Assembly: GCA_030278955.1 (NCBI GenBank)
Contig: JAOANR010000003.1
Span: 29,713,227-29,777,226, forward strand
DNA from: Hygrophila difformis
Lineage: Eukaryota > Streptophyta > Magnoliopsida > Lamiales > Acanthaceae
Direction: 5' to 3'
DNA length: 64,000 bases
Below are positions 46,325 through 58,328 of the stretch, piece by piece. The position numbers and the translations under genes are program-made. The first letter of the stretch is position 1, and every line of letters begins with the position of its first letter. A model generated the notes under the pieces. That model made no database searches, was not told the origin of the DNA, and worked only from the letters and a program-made list of their open reading frames with translations.

Positions 46325-46500
46325 TCAGGTGAATAACCGGGTGTCCCAGACCACATTGGATCCAAGACTAATCCCTCGAGGATCTACATGGGCAATTAAC
46401 GGCGGTTCTCCCAAAGCAATTTTTTGCGTGCACAAGGCTCGAATCCGAGACCTTACTTAAGCGTTTAGAACCTCAATCCACTGAAGTAACTGCTGTTGGT
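46325..46500 (-). mobile_element. tRNA-derived SINE (most complete copy)
   Basis: Minus strand: box-A-like CAGTGGATTGAGG, box-B-like GGATTCGAGCC about 35 nt later, then GGATTAGTCTTGGATCCAAT and TTATTCACCTGAAAA at the 3' end. Target duplication GAATTTT at 46318-46324 and 46501-46507. Internal pol III promoter boxes and tail mark it as a SINE; it shares its 3' part with 5135-5237 and 47126-47195. Confidence 0.75.
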
Positions 46501-47125
46501 GAATTTTGAATAGTTAATTTTTTTTTTCAATTGCTCTTCTTATTTTAGATATAAAAGCGAAACTATATATGTTTAGTTTTTCAATGGTAAAAATAATTTA
46601 TTTTATATTATGTTCACCTGGTTGGGGGTTTGAAGTTTCTTCTATCATCTTATTCTTTCCTTCATTTCTCTTTTAAGTTTTGGTTGCATGCATTCATATC
46701 ATCATTTAAACAAAAGACTTTAAACCTCATGTAGGGGATGGAAATATGCTATAGGCCAAGCTATGGTTAGGTTTGAACGGCGTAGGCCTATATCTATTTT
46801 TTAAGGCCCGTGATAGAAATATCTTATAAGCTTAAGCATGGCATATTAAAATTAAACAGGCCAGTTTTTAAGCTTTTTAAAAGTCTGATTAAGTCTATTT
46901 TAAAATTAAGTTAAAATTATTTTATATATGTCCGGATTAATATATAAGTTTGTGCACTTTTGTAAGTCTTTATCCATTATTATTTATATAGAGGGAAAGA
47001 CTTAAAACTATTTTAAAAACCTATATAAAATAAAAATAATAATTATTTTCAGATAAAATAACAACAATGATACCACATATTTATATGCAATAAACATAAA
47101 CATACTAATAATAATGATAACTATG

Positions 47126-47195
47126 TCCATCCGATCCTCGAGTGATCAATTTTGGGTCCAATTAGATCTGAAGATACATTGGTATTCATCTAAAA
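47126..47195 (+). mobile_element. 5'-truncated SINE with 16-bp target duplication
   Basis: 70 bp (GATCCTCGAGTGATC, TTTTGGGTCCAATTAGATCT, GTATTCATCTAAAA) between perfect repeats AATAATGATAACTATG (47110-47125, 47196-47211). Only the 3' part of the family is present. Confidence 0.8.
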
Positions 47196-47510
47196 AATAA
47201 TGATAACTATGCCGACCTGGTAGGCCTAATATGTTTTTTTATAAAGTTTGGCCCTAGTTTTCAGAAAAATCTAAGTCTAGCCTATTTATAAAAAATTTTA
47301 GGTCTGACATGGTCTTGTAGATTAGGCCATAAGCATATGTCGGGTAGTCTGGTCTATTCTCACTCCTTCCCGTAGTTTCAAACCCCTTTCTATGAATAAT
47401 GCTTTCTTTTCAAGTCCTAACTTCATGTAATCCAAAAAAAAATTATATTCTCATTTTACAAACTCATATAAATTCAATGCCAGTGCGCATATAAATTTAA
47501 CACCCGTGCG

Positions 47511-47955
47511 CAGTGGCGGACGCAGAGTGTCTGGGGTGGGAGGGGGCAAGGATTCAACTAAATAACTTTGTCTTATTTCATTTTTAATTTCCATAGGATA
47601 ACTATCAATTGATTTTCATTTTTTATTGCTAATGATGTCACTCTCTTCATCTAACTCTACCCGAGCCTATATCTTTAAAGAATATATAACCCTATGTTAA
47701 AAAAACTCACTAACAAAGAAATATGTTGCATTCTTTTTCGTCTTCTTCCCCATAAATTACCGAAAAATGATTTCTAATATAATTAAATTTACACGACTGT
47801 ATAAAATATTAATGCCAAGGTCTGCGTTTGAGGGGGCGAAATTATATAAAAAGAATTTAGATATAGCAAAATAAACATAACTATATAAAAATTAATAGGT
47901 AAACTTCGAACTCGGGGAGCGCAGCACCCAAGCCCCCATGTTGGTACCGCCACTG
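47511..47955. mobile_element. hAT-type non-autonomous element in the Helitron-like 3' hairpin
   Basis: Ends CAGTGGCGG and CCGCCACTG, 445 bp, no intact frame. Flanks CCCGTGCG and CCCACGTGC may be a diverged duplication; removing the insert gives CACCCGTGCG joined to CAGCGGGC, close to the GC hairpin usual at Helitron 3' ends. A further CCCGCCACTG end at 48093 is a probable remnant of a related element. Confidence 0.6.
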
Positions 47956-48175
47956 CCCACGTGCAGCGGGCGAAAATATCTAGTTTCTAATTAATTTTTG
48001 ATATAATATATCTTTTGTTATTTTATATGTTGTGAGAAAAAATTTATATTAGAAAATTCGTCCCCCAACCCTAGGACCCTGCGCCCGCCACTGACTATTT
48101 TTTATGGTGTATGGTAGGGTTTGGACGTTTCGTCCGTACGGATCATTTTCATCATCCAACGGTTGAGATCATTTT

Positions 48176-48440
48176 GTATGTCGCTGAGAGGTACAATGTC
48201 AAGCTGAATTGTGTTGGCCTTGGCGCTGAATTACATAGTGTCATGTCGCTGAATTGTGTGAGGACCCCATCGCTGAGACCCCATCGCTGAGATGCGCTAA
48301 AAGAAATAGAACTATATCGCTGAAATTTATAAAATTGTGTCGCTGAAATGAATACAAAAATGTCGCTGAATTAGATATCCCATGTCGCTGAATTTGTATT
48401 GGCCATGTCACTAAATTGTGAAAGGCTCTGAGATGCGTTT
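48176..48440. repeat. Irregular array of about ten GTCGCTGAA-type motifs
   Basis: TCGCTGA (or close) recurs at about 48181, 48221, 48246, 48271, 48285, 48318, 48341, 48363, 48385 and 48407, mostly 14-40 bp apart, with AT-rich spacers that differ. The flanks CGGACG/CGTCCG and TTTTTTATGG/CCATTTTTTAT are loosely inverted, so it may be the inside of a non-autonomous element. Class unknown. Confidence 0.6.
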
Positions 48441-48539
48441 GGCTCCAACTTCAAACGTCGTTGCGAATTCAACGGTCGCGGACGTGTCCGCACAAACACC
48501 ATGTCCGCACCATAACCATACCCATTTTTTATATCAACC

Positions 48540-48965
48540 AAGTGAGTTCGTAACTTCGTATGCATATTAAACGCCACACTTGCTAAACTACAATACAAGG
48601 GGCAAGTAAATGGCCAACACATGCTAAGCAAAAGGTCTCGACCAACAAACAGTAAATAAAATTAGTTACAAAATGCGAAAACTATTTAATTCAGCACCAT
48701 ATTCATTCCATATCATACATACCTTAATACCTATCATACATCTGATGTATCCAACATATTCTATCAACCACCATCAAAAAAATAAAATAAAAATAAAAAC
48801 AAAAAGAAATTAGAAAAGGCAATTAGCGATATTTTGGGTGGGTTGGGATTGGGTGCTGAATGAGTGACATTCAGCAATTGTTTGTGCTGACCTGACAAGG
48901 TATGTATTATGTGTTAATGAATTGTGTGCTGTGTATTTAATGTTGTTTGAGCGGTATAAAAACAT
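48540..48965. other. Gene-free AT-rich stretch
   Basis: No coding signal and no clear element ends seen. Some GCTGAATG / CATTCAGC words near 48860 echo the neighbouring repeats. Confidence 0.5.
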
Positions 48966-49030
48966 TCAGCACATACAAAATACTTCTTCAGTACATACAA
49001 AATATTCCTTCAGCACATACAAAGAATACT
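48966..49030. repeat. Three copies of a 23-bp tandem repeat
   Basis: TTCAGCACATACAAAATAC and two variants in tandem. Short array, no further structure. Confidence 0.75.
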
Positions 49031-49797
49031 CCAGCGCCCAAACCAAATCCATTTTGGGTATTGAGAAACATGACTTAATTGGGGAAGAAAAAATATTTTG
49101 AAAACCCAAATTTTGCAGTTAGCAATAACGCTTTATTGGACATTCCTAATACAGTTTTTCTTATTGTTCACTCGCATGATAATGCCTAGCACTCCCATGT
49201 CACTTATGCAAGTGCAGAACGCCAGAACCTATATAACTGTATTCAAACGTCTGAACCAGACAAAAGAACATTTGTTAATTGCCCCCAGCCAGGTGAGCAT
49301 CAAACTTCGTCTCTGAAAAGAGAGTGAAGTTTACTTCTTTATTTCTTTTTTTCAACAAACATACATACTTCAAATAAAGCCTTAATTGCCCAGATCGATA
49401 AAGCAGCAGCATATGCCTTGCTTGTAACTTATACAACCTTCCATCCTCACCTCTTTTTCCATCATATAAATATATATATTCATCCAACCAATTATATTTC
49501 ATTTAATTTTTCTCACCACAATAATATATACTCATACTAAGTTATCAAACCCTTTTCCCATTAATAACGAAACAACCAAAAAAAACTGGCTGCAGATTCC
49601 ATTGCCCTCTCACGTTCTTCTTACAATGCTTTTCCATACAAAGCTAAGCAAATCAGCAAAGAACTTGACTTACGCAAATTTTTATACTCTCCAACAATTC
49701 AACTGTTGAATAAATTTGAATTCCATCTCACTACACTAGTATAGCTAGTAGTTCCTCAAGAACAACGCTAAAAAGTTGAAAATACAAATTCCATTCC

Positions 49798-50661
49798 TTA
49801 ATTTTTACGTGCGGACGAAGAGACCTCACTCGAATCCGCCACAGAAGATGATGATGACAAGGACGAGGAAGCCGAGGAAGAAGAATGATCCGCAGTACTT
49901 ATGTTGTGAGAAATCCGAGCTCTGGTGTTGGAAAACACATGGCACAAAAGCCATTTCCCTAATCGAACCGATCCCATTCTTCCCGCATTTCCTAAAAGGG
50001 CAATGCAGTACACATTCATGATCCACTCCGTCCTTACTTCACCGCAATGTTTAACCCTATGAAACACCAATGTCCTCTTCACCCCGACCACCGGAAGTAC
50101 CCTTTTAGACCATATAACTCTCGTGTCTGGGCCGGTGGATTTCCAGTATCCATGGCACGTCGCTCTTCCGCCTCTCCTACCACCCTGAAACTGCCCGGCT
50201 ATCTCCTCATTGCTGAAGAAGTACCTGTCTTGACCCGAGTCTCCTGCACATCGCCAAACCAAATATCATATATCAGCAAAAGCCTATCAACACACAGATT
50301 GAACTTCAATTCCCACATTGGAAATTAAAGATCATCCCTCCAATCCAATTTATATATCGACAGGATCACTCCGGTATGATCCATTATTCAGTTGGTTTTG
50401 ATGAGTTGGAAACTTGTATCCCTCAATTAACATTAACAAAATCTAGAGTTCAAAATTTACAGAGTAATTCAAACCTGGCAAATCCCAGGGGTTCAAGGCG
50501 AAAACATGGGCCTCGGGGATGACTGAGGCGGGGAAAGGATGGGAGAGCGTTTTTCCGGCTAAGTACTGAAACACGAGCTCCTTGTCGGTGGGCTGGAACC
50601 TGAATCCCGGTGGGAGTTTTCTGCAGCCACCGTCGTGAATAAGGAAGTTGAACTTCTCCAT
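49798..50661 (-). CDS. NAC-domain transcription factor (short, NAC083/VNI2-like)
   Basis: Plant-specific DNA-binding factor acting in the nucleus. Two exons, 50475-50661 and 49798-50243, join in frame at DLPG to 210 aa. N-terminus MEKFNFLIHDGG, then NAC subdomain A LPPGFRFQPTDKELVFQYL, B PASVIPEAHVFALNPWDLPG, C DRYFFSNEE and GRATCHGYWKSTGPD, D VVGVKRTLVFHR, E RTEWIMNVY and GKWLLCHVF. The short Ser-rich tail (residues about 175-210) would hold any activation region. The start MEKFNF and WDLPG splice position fit the NAC083/VNI2 group, which regulates vessel formation and senescence in Arabidopsis. Odd: D and E carry unusual residues (HRVKHCGEV, IALLGNAGRMGSVRL) and the protein is shorter than usual, so DNA binding could be altered; it may be a fast-evolving copy. 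Promoter TATA at 50811-50822. Confidence 0.88.
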
Positions 50662-50810
50662 TTGGCAATGAATGAATGAATACTAGAAAAAGCGCAACAG
50701 TAGAGTGTTTGAAAATTGGGATCAAAAGTGAGCGGAAAGCTTCAAGCTAAGGATGAGGGGGAAAAATGAGCGAATGTTGACTTGTGCATGGAAGAGTAAA
50801 ATGTAGGGTG

Positions 50811-50822
50811 ATTTATATAAAT
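50811..50822 (-). promoter_or_regulatory. TATA box of the NAC gene
   Basis: Minus strand TTTATATAAATC about 150 bp before the ATG at 50661, a normal distance for a plant core promoter. Confidence 0.55.
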
Positions 50823-51166
50823 AAAGGCTACTTGCGGGAGATGATGCATGTGTGAGACTAAATAGGGCTTTAATTATCCTTTTACCTTTTTCTTTTTTTA
50901 AAAAGAAAATTAATTAAGAATTAGAATATTGTGCTTATATTGTTGAAAGTTTTTTGAAGAAAGGGGGACAAGGTTAGGCTAGTTTGATTAACATGTGTCT
51001 TTCAATAATACTCCATTAGTTTGAATATAGTATGAATATAATACGTGAAACCCATAAATATATATTGAAGCAAATTGTGCATGGTGGTTTGATTTTTTGT
51101 GAATGTGAATGTTTTTTTAAAAGAAAATATTTTAGATATAAAAAATTCTTAAAAGTATTAGATTTA

Positions 51167-51550
51167 GAGGGTGTTTGGATGTGCGTTTTAAAAAGTGCTG
51201 TAGCGTTTAGAAAATGGATAATCAAATAATTGCTGTAACAAAACGTGCTGTAGAAAATTAAGTGTTTGGATAAGCTTATGCTGTTACAAATCGCAATAAT
51301 CAGATAATCATTAAAAAGTGTTTGGATTTGTATTTTTCCTAGGCAATAATATGATAAAATCTATTTTTGGCTAAACGCAATTTTCTTGCAGCACCAAAAT
51401 ATAGCTGCAATAAAATAGCGTTTTCATTCCCTCAAAACGCAAATAATAGATTATTGGAAATTAGTACACAAACAGGATTAACTGATTATTTGCGTTTTGA
51501 AAATGAAATAATCAGATAATCTGTCCGAAAACGCATAAACAAACACCCTC
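51167..51550. mobile_element. Tourist-like MITE, TTA duplication
   Basis: 384 bp, ends GAGGGTGTTTGGAT and ATAAACAAACACCCTC, TTA on both sides (51164-51166, 51551-51553). Interior foldback words (AAACGC / GCGTTT). The 3-bp TTA duplication fits PIF/Harbinger. It sits about 500 bp upstream of the NAC start codon. Confidence 0.85.
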
Positions 51551-51833
51551 TTAATTGGTGAATATTAAAGCAGATAAGTCATTATATAAAACACTTCAGG
51601 ACTTAGCTAGTTGATGCTCCATTCTTTAGTGCATTTTTTTTTAACAAACAATAGAATCGTACTTTAATCTTAATAAATAATGTATAATAAAGGAATCACA
51701 TAAATTAATTTATTTATCCATACTACTATATAAAGTCATTATACCGTGCATAATTAAATCATTTCTTAGCTTATTCAATTTCATATTTCATTATATTATA
51801 AATTTAAAACTACTTTTGAAGGATAAACCCTAG

Positions 51834-52928
51834 ATGTCTCTCGTTCCCGCCTACCCCAACGGCTGCCTCCGCTTGCCCAACGCCGGAACCGCCGGATCGC
51901 TCCCCGCCTTTGGCTGATCCCCACAGGTCATTCAGGGATGCTACCTGCAACGTCTATCATGTGGATATTCCCGTGGAACGTCCAGACATCCCGTTCTCTG
52001 AATTGGTGGACACGAATTGGCTTGACGATAATCCATTGCTTCCAACCGTCGACTTCCATCCGGCGGCTATGGACCGATTATGTGAACCGTTTAAGGACGC
52101 CCTGGTAGTCAAGGTACTGGGCCGGAGGATCGGATTTTCCCTTCTAAAGGAGCGACTTTTGAACCTGTGGAAACCTAAAGGTGACGTCGCGGTCACGGAC
52201 ACAGCGAAGGGTCACCTTATTATAAAGTTCGAACTCGAATAAGATAAAAAGAAAGTGCTTTTCGATGGACCTTGGTCTATCTTTGATCATCATGTGGTGA
52301 TTGTACCATGGTTGAGGGATTTCTTGAAGCCGCATATTCAAATCGCTAAGTCTACGGTCTGGGCCAGGATCTTGGATTTGGATCCGTTGTATTACAATGA
52401 GAACTCGTTCGGTATCATTGCGAACATGATTGGAAAATTTGTGAGGATGGATACCACCACAAAGGAATTCAATCGAGGCCAATTCGCTAGGGGGTTTCTG
52501 TGGAAGTTGATCTTATGAAACCCTTAGTTGGTAAGATCCGCGTGGATGGTGAATGGTATTTAATTGCGTATAAGGGGCTTCATAATATATGTACAACCTG
52601 CGGATTATTTCGTCATGGGACAGGGCCTTGTCTGCATGAAGGGACGAGCCATGCAACTCAAGTGGTTGGGACAGGCGTGGAGCATGGGCCTTCGGTGGCC
52701 GGGAAGAATGTCTCGGCTGGTAATAATTCACCCCCATTCGTCCCTAATGCTAACACGGTGAGAGGTTCCCGGGATAATAATCAAGACCCAGATGCGGAAT
52801 CCTCTGACAGGAGCCCCCGGGATAGCCAGAAATCGGTGGATATGGTTACAGATATTCCATCCTCGACGCACGGCGATTGGATCATGGTGATCAGAAAACC
52901 GAAGCCTCACAAGAATAGAGGAAAATAG
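51834..52928 (+). pseudogene. LINE ORF1 (DUF4283-type RNA-binding protein with CCHC knuckle)
   Basis: Likely start ATG at 51834, with a 1-bp shift soon after; the main frame runs from about 51850. Core: FKDALVVKVLGRRIGFSLLK, then VLFDGPWSIFDHHVVIVPWL, then AYKGLHNICTTCGLFRHGTG with the C-x2-C-x4-H-x4-C knuckle. Lesions: stop at 52240-52242 (Glu to TAA) and an extra G near 52494. ORF1 binds LINE RNA. Confidence 0.88.
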
Positions 52929-53280
52929 GTGGCCAGGCCGACTGAGAATGTCCTCCCTGCAAAACTACCGCCTACCAACAGTGTTACTAAGGGGATTCGG
53001 CCCCCACAGGCTAGCCCCACAGCTGCAGCTCGTCCCCTGCTCGCGATCGGGGGAAAGAACTAGTGGTTGTATCACCTCCTGTCCTCAATCCGTTGTATGA
53101 GTCTGATACGTCTCTTTCACCTCGTTGGAAGGGAAAGCGGCCCCGGCCTTCTCAGCCGTCCACTACCAAGGATCAGACACCTACTAGCAATGCTTTCCTT
53201 GCCTTAGAATGGTCGTTTGAGCACATGGAGACAGAAGGAGGCGGTTGTGAACCGCGTATCGAACCTCCCCAGGGTTCCCA

Positions 53281-56200
53281 ATGAATGTGTTTAATGATTT
53301 GACGATTCTCTCATGGAATGTGCGTGGCGCCATGGGACGAAATTCGAAATGTCATATTGCGGATGTGCTAAGGGCATATCAGCCGTCTCTCTTTGTTCTG
53401 ATGGAACCGCAGGGTGCATTTGAGCGGATGCGGGTACTTCTCTATCATACAGGTTATTATGCGGTACATGTCATTGAAAGCATTGGCCGCGCTGGTGGTC
53501 TATGGGTTCTAGCTCGCCTCGGCCTTCCCTACTCTTACAATGTTGTGAGTTTACACTCGCGCATGGTTACGTTGGCCATCAATCATGGTGGCTCCTCTTG
53601 GTACATGTCAGCCATATATGCAAATCCCGCTCGTGGCGCGCGGGAAGCGGACTGGAATGATTTACGATCGGTGGCGGCCACTCTTCGGGGACCTTGGCTA
53701 GCATAGGTGATTGGAATGCTATCGAGTTCATGTCCGAAGCTATTGGAATGGCTCCATCTGCGAGCCAATATGAGGAGTTTCGCAACTTACTTCAGGACTG
53801 TGGCCTCTCTACGGTTCACACCATTTGGGAGCTCTTCACTTGGCAAAAGAATAATTATGGGGGTCCTTTGGCAAGGAAACGTCTTGATCATGCCGTTGCT
53901 AACTGGGAGTGGCTTTCAGCCTTTCCAAATAGCCATGTGGAAGTTCAGCCCCGTTGATGCTCGGATCACAACTCCATTCTCGCTAGATGTTCTCCTCAGT
54001 GGAGTCCTTGCACTAATCATCTTTTTCGATGGGAATTTGCATGGACAACTCATCCTCACTACGAAGCTGTTGTAGATGTTGCCTGGAACTGGGATCATTC
54101 TTCCCTTCATGCTCAATTATCCCAGGTACGCCAGTCGTCGGAATTCTTCAATATCCATTCTTTTGGTAATATTATTAGGCGGAAGAAACGGCTCTTAAGA
54201 CGTTTGGAGGGAGTCTGACGTTGTCTTTCAAGGGTTGACTCGGCTATATGGTGCAATTTGGAGGCTCAGTTGATAAAGGAGCTAGATGACGTCCTCAAGC
54301 AAGAGGAAATCTTGTGGTTCCAACAATCTTGGGAACGAAGCATTCGTATGGGAGACCGGAACACGAGCTACTTCCATGCAAAAACGCGAATTCGTCGTCA
54401 ACGCAGCCGCATTCAAGGACTGGAGATAAATGGGGTCTGGGAGTCTGATCCTGCTGCTATTCAAAACCATGTTGTGGCTCATTTTAGTTGGTTGTTCTCC
54501 CATACTAGCCCGCCTGCCTCTCCCGCGCTGTCCTTGGTTTCGCTCCCGGCCATTGAGACTGATGCGATCCTGGATGGTGAACTCAGTATGATGGAAGTGG
54601 AAAAAGCGGTTAAAGAATTAAGTAGCTTCGCCGCACCGGGGCCGGATGGCTTCCCAGCTATATTCTACAAAAAATATTGGAAAACCCTAAATGGGTCAGT
54701 GTTCTCATTCGCCTCTCATGCCTTCCAGACCGGATCCTTTGATGCCAACATTGCTTCTACTCTTATATGTCTCATCCCCAAAGTTGAGGTGCCTCGAGAG
54801 ATCCGCCAATTTCGCCCCATCAGTTTATGTAATGTTAGTTACAAAATCCTGACGAAGATAATTGTCAATCGCCTTTGTCCTATATTGTGTGATTACATTG
54901 GTCCGTATCAGTCGGCATTCCTACCGGGCCGTGGGACTGCTAGTAATGCTATAATTCTTCAAGAGGTGGTTACTACCTTTTGTAATCGTCATCGGCGGTC
55001 TAAAGAATTCCTCTTGAAGGTGGACTTGGAGAAGGCGTATGACAAACATCTCATGGGCCTTCCTCGAAGCGTGCCTAATCGAGATGCATATCCCGACGTC
55101 CTTGGTGACTATCATCATGTTTTGTGTTCGATCGCCGACTTATTCACTTTTATGGAATGGCTTGGCACTACCACCCTTCACTCCCGCGAAAGGCATTCGG
55201 CAAGGGGACCCTCTATCCTCATATCTTTTTATTGTTGTCATGGAGAAACTTTCCAGGTCGATTGTTGCTAAGGTGGCGGCCGGATTGTGGAAACCGGTGA
55301 TCATTAGTCGAGGAGCTGCTAATTTGTCTCATCTTATGTTTGCTGATGACCTGCTCTTATTCTCTGAAGCCTCAGTCGAAGGAGCCCACTGTGTAGATGA
55401 AGTTCTATCTGAATTTGCCCTACACGCTGGCTTGCGCATTAACGCCCAGAAGTCAGTTGCGATGGCTTCTTCGTCCGTTCCTCCTCAGTTAAACCATGAG
55501 CTTTCTTCTATATTGAATATTAATTTCACTGATCAGCTGGGATGCTATCTGGGCTTTCCCATGGTCCAAGGGGTTGTGCGAAAGGATCACTTGGATTTTC
55601 TTGTTGAGCGCATGTCGTCTAAAATGGGATCCTAGAAGCGTGCCCTTCTTAATAAGGCGGGAAGAATGACGCTTGCTCGCTCTGTGTTAGCATTTATTCC
55701 CTCGTATGTTATGCAGCTCTTTTGGTTGCCCTCCGCGACATGTGATAAAATTGATCGTCTCATTCGGTCGTTTATTTAGAAGGACTCTCGGGGACAGGGC
55801 ATTCACCTCGTCGGATGGAACAAAGTAGCTTTGCCGAGGAGCATGGGTGGGCTGGGCATTCGTAACTACCGCAGCATGAATGTTGTTCTCCTGGGAAATT
55901 TTTTTGATGAGTTCATGCAACGGGCGCACAAGCCGGCTGTGCAATTACTCATAGCCAAGTATGGCAGCAGCCGTGGTGCTCTTCGTCCGCGACCGGGTGC
56001 GTCTCCAACCTTCCGGGCTCTCACTCGGGTGTCTCCAATTCTGATTGAGGGGTTTCGTGTCCGACTGGGGTCGGGAGATTGTAGCTTATGGCATGCACCA
56101 TGGCTAAAGGGTGGCTCGATTGGCCCCCGAATTCCCTACATCTACTTTGCGGAAGTGGACATGCGGGTGAGGGATATTTACGTGGATAATAAATGGAATT

Positions 56201-57345
56201 GGGACAACCTTTATACCCAAGTTCCGGACTCCATCAAAATGGAAGCATGGGAGGTTGGTCCATTTGTTCAACATCAGGAGGTGTCGGACTCTCTGGTATG
56301 GACGGGCTCGTCTAAAGGCGCCTATACAGCTAGAAGTGGATATGAATGGGTGTTAAGAGAACAAGGACTCACCCGAGATGACTCCAAGAATTGGGTTTGG
56401 AAGATTGGAGCTCCTGAAAAGATTCGATTTATGCTATGGCTTATAGTTCATAATTCGCTTCCTACGAACATGCTCCGGTTCTCTCGGCACTTGGCGGCAT
56501 CTGCTACATGCTCTGTTTGTGGTGTCGCGGATGAATCAGTTTACCATCTATTTTTTGCATGCTCTTGGGCTGCTAATGCATGGGCATTATTGGGTGTCAC
56601 GGTGAGCATCGATGAGCATTCTTTCCAGTCCAATGTTGGAGCTTCCCTCAAAGTTATGACTAAGGGATGGAGAGGTACTCAGTGGGCACTACTTTGGGGT
56701 ATTTGACGTGGTCGTAATGAGGCTTGCTTTCAAGGAGAAACTCCATGTGCACAGGCGGTGGTGCGATATGCTTCTCACGTGGGTGTAGGGTTTGATCAAG
56801 TTTTCTTGAGCATGCCCAAGGCCGTGTCAGTCAAGTATGTGGGATGGCACCCTCAACGCTATGGGACTGTGGTTCTTCATGTGGATGGGAGTTCGCTTGG
56901 TAATCCGGGCATTGCTGGATTTGGTGGTGTCTTGCGTAGTAGTGATGGTTCATGGATTGAAGGGTTCTCTGGTTCTATTGGAGTCTCTTCGATCCTAGTT
57001 GCGGAGTTGCATGGCATTTGGAGAGGATTGCACAAGCTTCAAGCTATGGGAGTTTCACAAGCCTGTTGTTATTCAGACTCCCTTGAGGCATTACGCCTGA
57101 TTCAAAAAGACACAAGCTCGGAGATCCGATTGTGTCAGTTGCTAAAACACATTGGCGATATATTGAAGCAGAATCTGGGATATCATTGGTTTCACCTCTT
57201 CCGTGAGGGCAATTTTGTTGCGGACGCTTTGGCTAAGCGAGGGGCGAGTGCACTTGACTTCTTCACCACGTGGGCTTTTCCGCCAGATGAGTTACGACAG
57301 CTTCTTGTGAATGATAGGATGGGGGTTTGCCTTCCGAGGGTGTAA
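53281..57345 (+). pseudogene. LINE ORF2: endonuclease, reverse transcriptase, RNase H
   Basis: Starts MNVFNDLTILSWNVRGAMGR (APE-type endonuclease; DWNAI, LDHAVANWEW and SDHNS follow in shifted frames). RT: GPDGFPAIFYKK, PISLCNVSYKILTKIIVNRL, GPYQSAFLPGRGT, KGIRQGDPLSSYLF, LMFADDLLLF. RT-associated zinc region: CSVCGVADESVYHLFFAC. RNase H (about 56870-57250): HVDGSSLGNPG, VAELHGIW, CYSDSLEALR, NFVADALAKRG with all four acidic residues. Frameshifts near 53704, 53955, 54218 and 55055 and stops at 55633-55635, 55777-55779 and 56704-56706. The 195-codon RNase H part is open. Confidence 0.93.
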
Positions 57346-57467
57346 CTCCTATCGGGGTTGCTTTCTGTTTGTTTTAGGTTCCTTATGCTGTTTTTTGTTA
57401 TTTTTTTTCTTTCTTTAACCGACGCTTGTGCGTCATTGTTCATCCAAAAAAATTCATATTTCATTAT

Positions 57468-58328
57468 TAACCATGAAATTTACTTATATATTAGTATTAG
57501 CCAAAAAATAATAATCCTTTTCTGGATTTTGTTGGACACCTGTACTCCTACTAGATAGATTTTGAGTTTTGAGTTCTACTATCATTTTTTTTTTATATAG
57601 CTTTTGGGTAAATGAAATAATAACTTATATAGCATACATAATATTTTGGAAAAAATATATGAATTTTGTTTTGTCCCAACACATACCCGGTTGACAAGAA
57701 TCTCTTTATATAAATGTATTTAACTTATTTTTAAATAATAATAATTAATTTTTGGAGTTTAAAAGTTTAATTATAATTATTTACGCACATGCAGCCACGT
57801 CCGGATGGACGAAAAGGAGACGACCAAAATTTGAGAACAAATTTATAAAGAATCCAATCTAACATTGCATGAGTGGCAGCATATATATATAAGTTAAAGT
57901 CTACAATCCCATCTATAATTTATGATAACTTGTTACTATAATAATATCTTTTTAATTATTTTATTTTTTACATTATTAATAATAAATCACGTCGCACGAA
58001 TTAATTATATAACTTAAGATAATTAATAATATTCATGTACAAATGAAGAACACCTTAAACTATAAAAGATTACTACTATGCATCATTTTGTTTGATTATT
58101 TGATTTGAAAATTGGGTTTAAAGTGAAAATGAGAAAAGTTGTAACTTTTGTTTTTTAAGAGAGAAAAAAGGATTTGCATTAGGTGCTTTGCTTCATGGAG
58201 AAGATGTGGATTTTCTTTACTTGTAAAAATTAGAGTAATGGTTGTAAAAGTCACAAAAGTCAGCTCACGCTTGAGAAAAAGGTACACATACTTTGTGAAA
58301 ACGTGCAATGTGAAGTGCATAATTTATA
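57468..58328. other. Gene-free AT-rich stretch
   Basis: Apart from poly-A/T runs and a T-rich segment I see no gene or element ends here. Confidence 0.6.

Larger units (their letters stand above)
45301..47983 (+). mobile_element. Helitron-like element with nested insertions
   Basis: 5' end: A followed by TCTATATAATAAA at 45301, with a second similar start at 45519 after A. 3' end: a GC-rich hairpin then AAAATATCTAGT, with CTAG ending at 47983 and T following, as expected for insertion between A and T. No coding capacity. SINEs at 46325-46500 and 47126-47195 and a hAT-like insertion at 47511-47955 lie inside. Which 5' end belongs to the 3' end is unclear. Confidence 0.45.
51795..57452 (+). 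mobile_element. Full-length L1-type LINE with 15-bp target duplication
   Basis: Bounded by TTCATATTTCATTAT at 51780-51794 and 57453-57467. Ends in a short A run after CATTGTTCATCC. Contains ORF1 with zinc knuckle, and ORF2 with endonuclease, reverse transcriptase, zinc-binding RT-associated region and RNase H, the usual plant L1 order. About 5.66 kb and not 5'-truncated, but both ORFs are broken. Confidence 0.94.
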
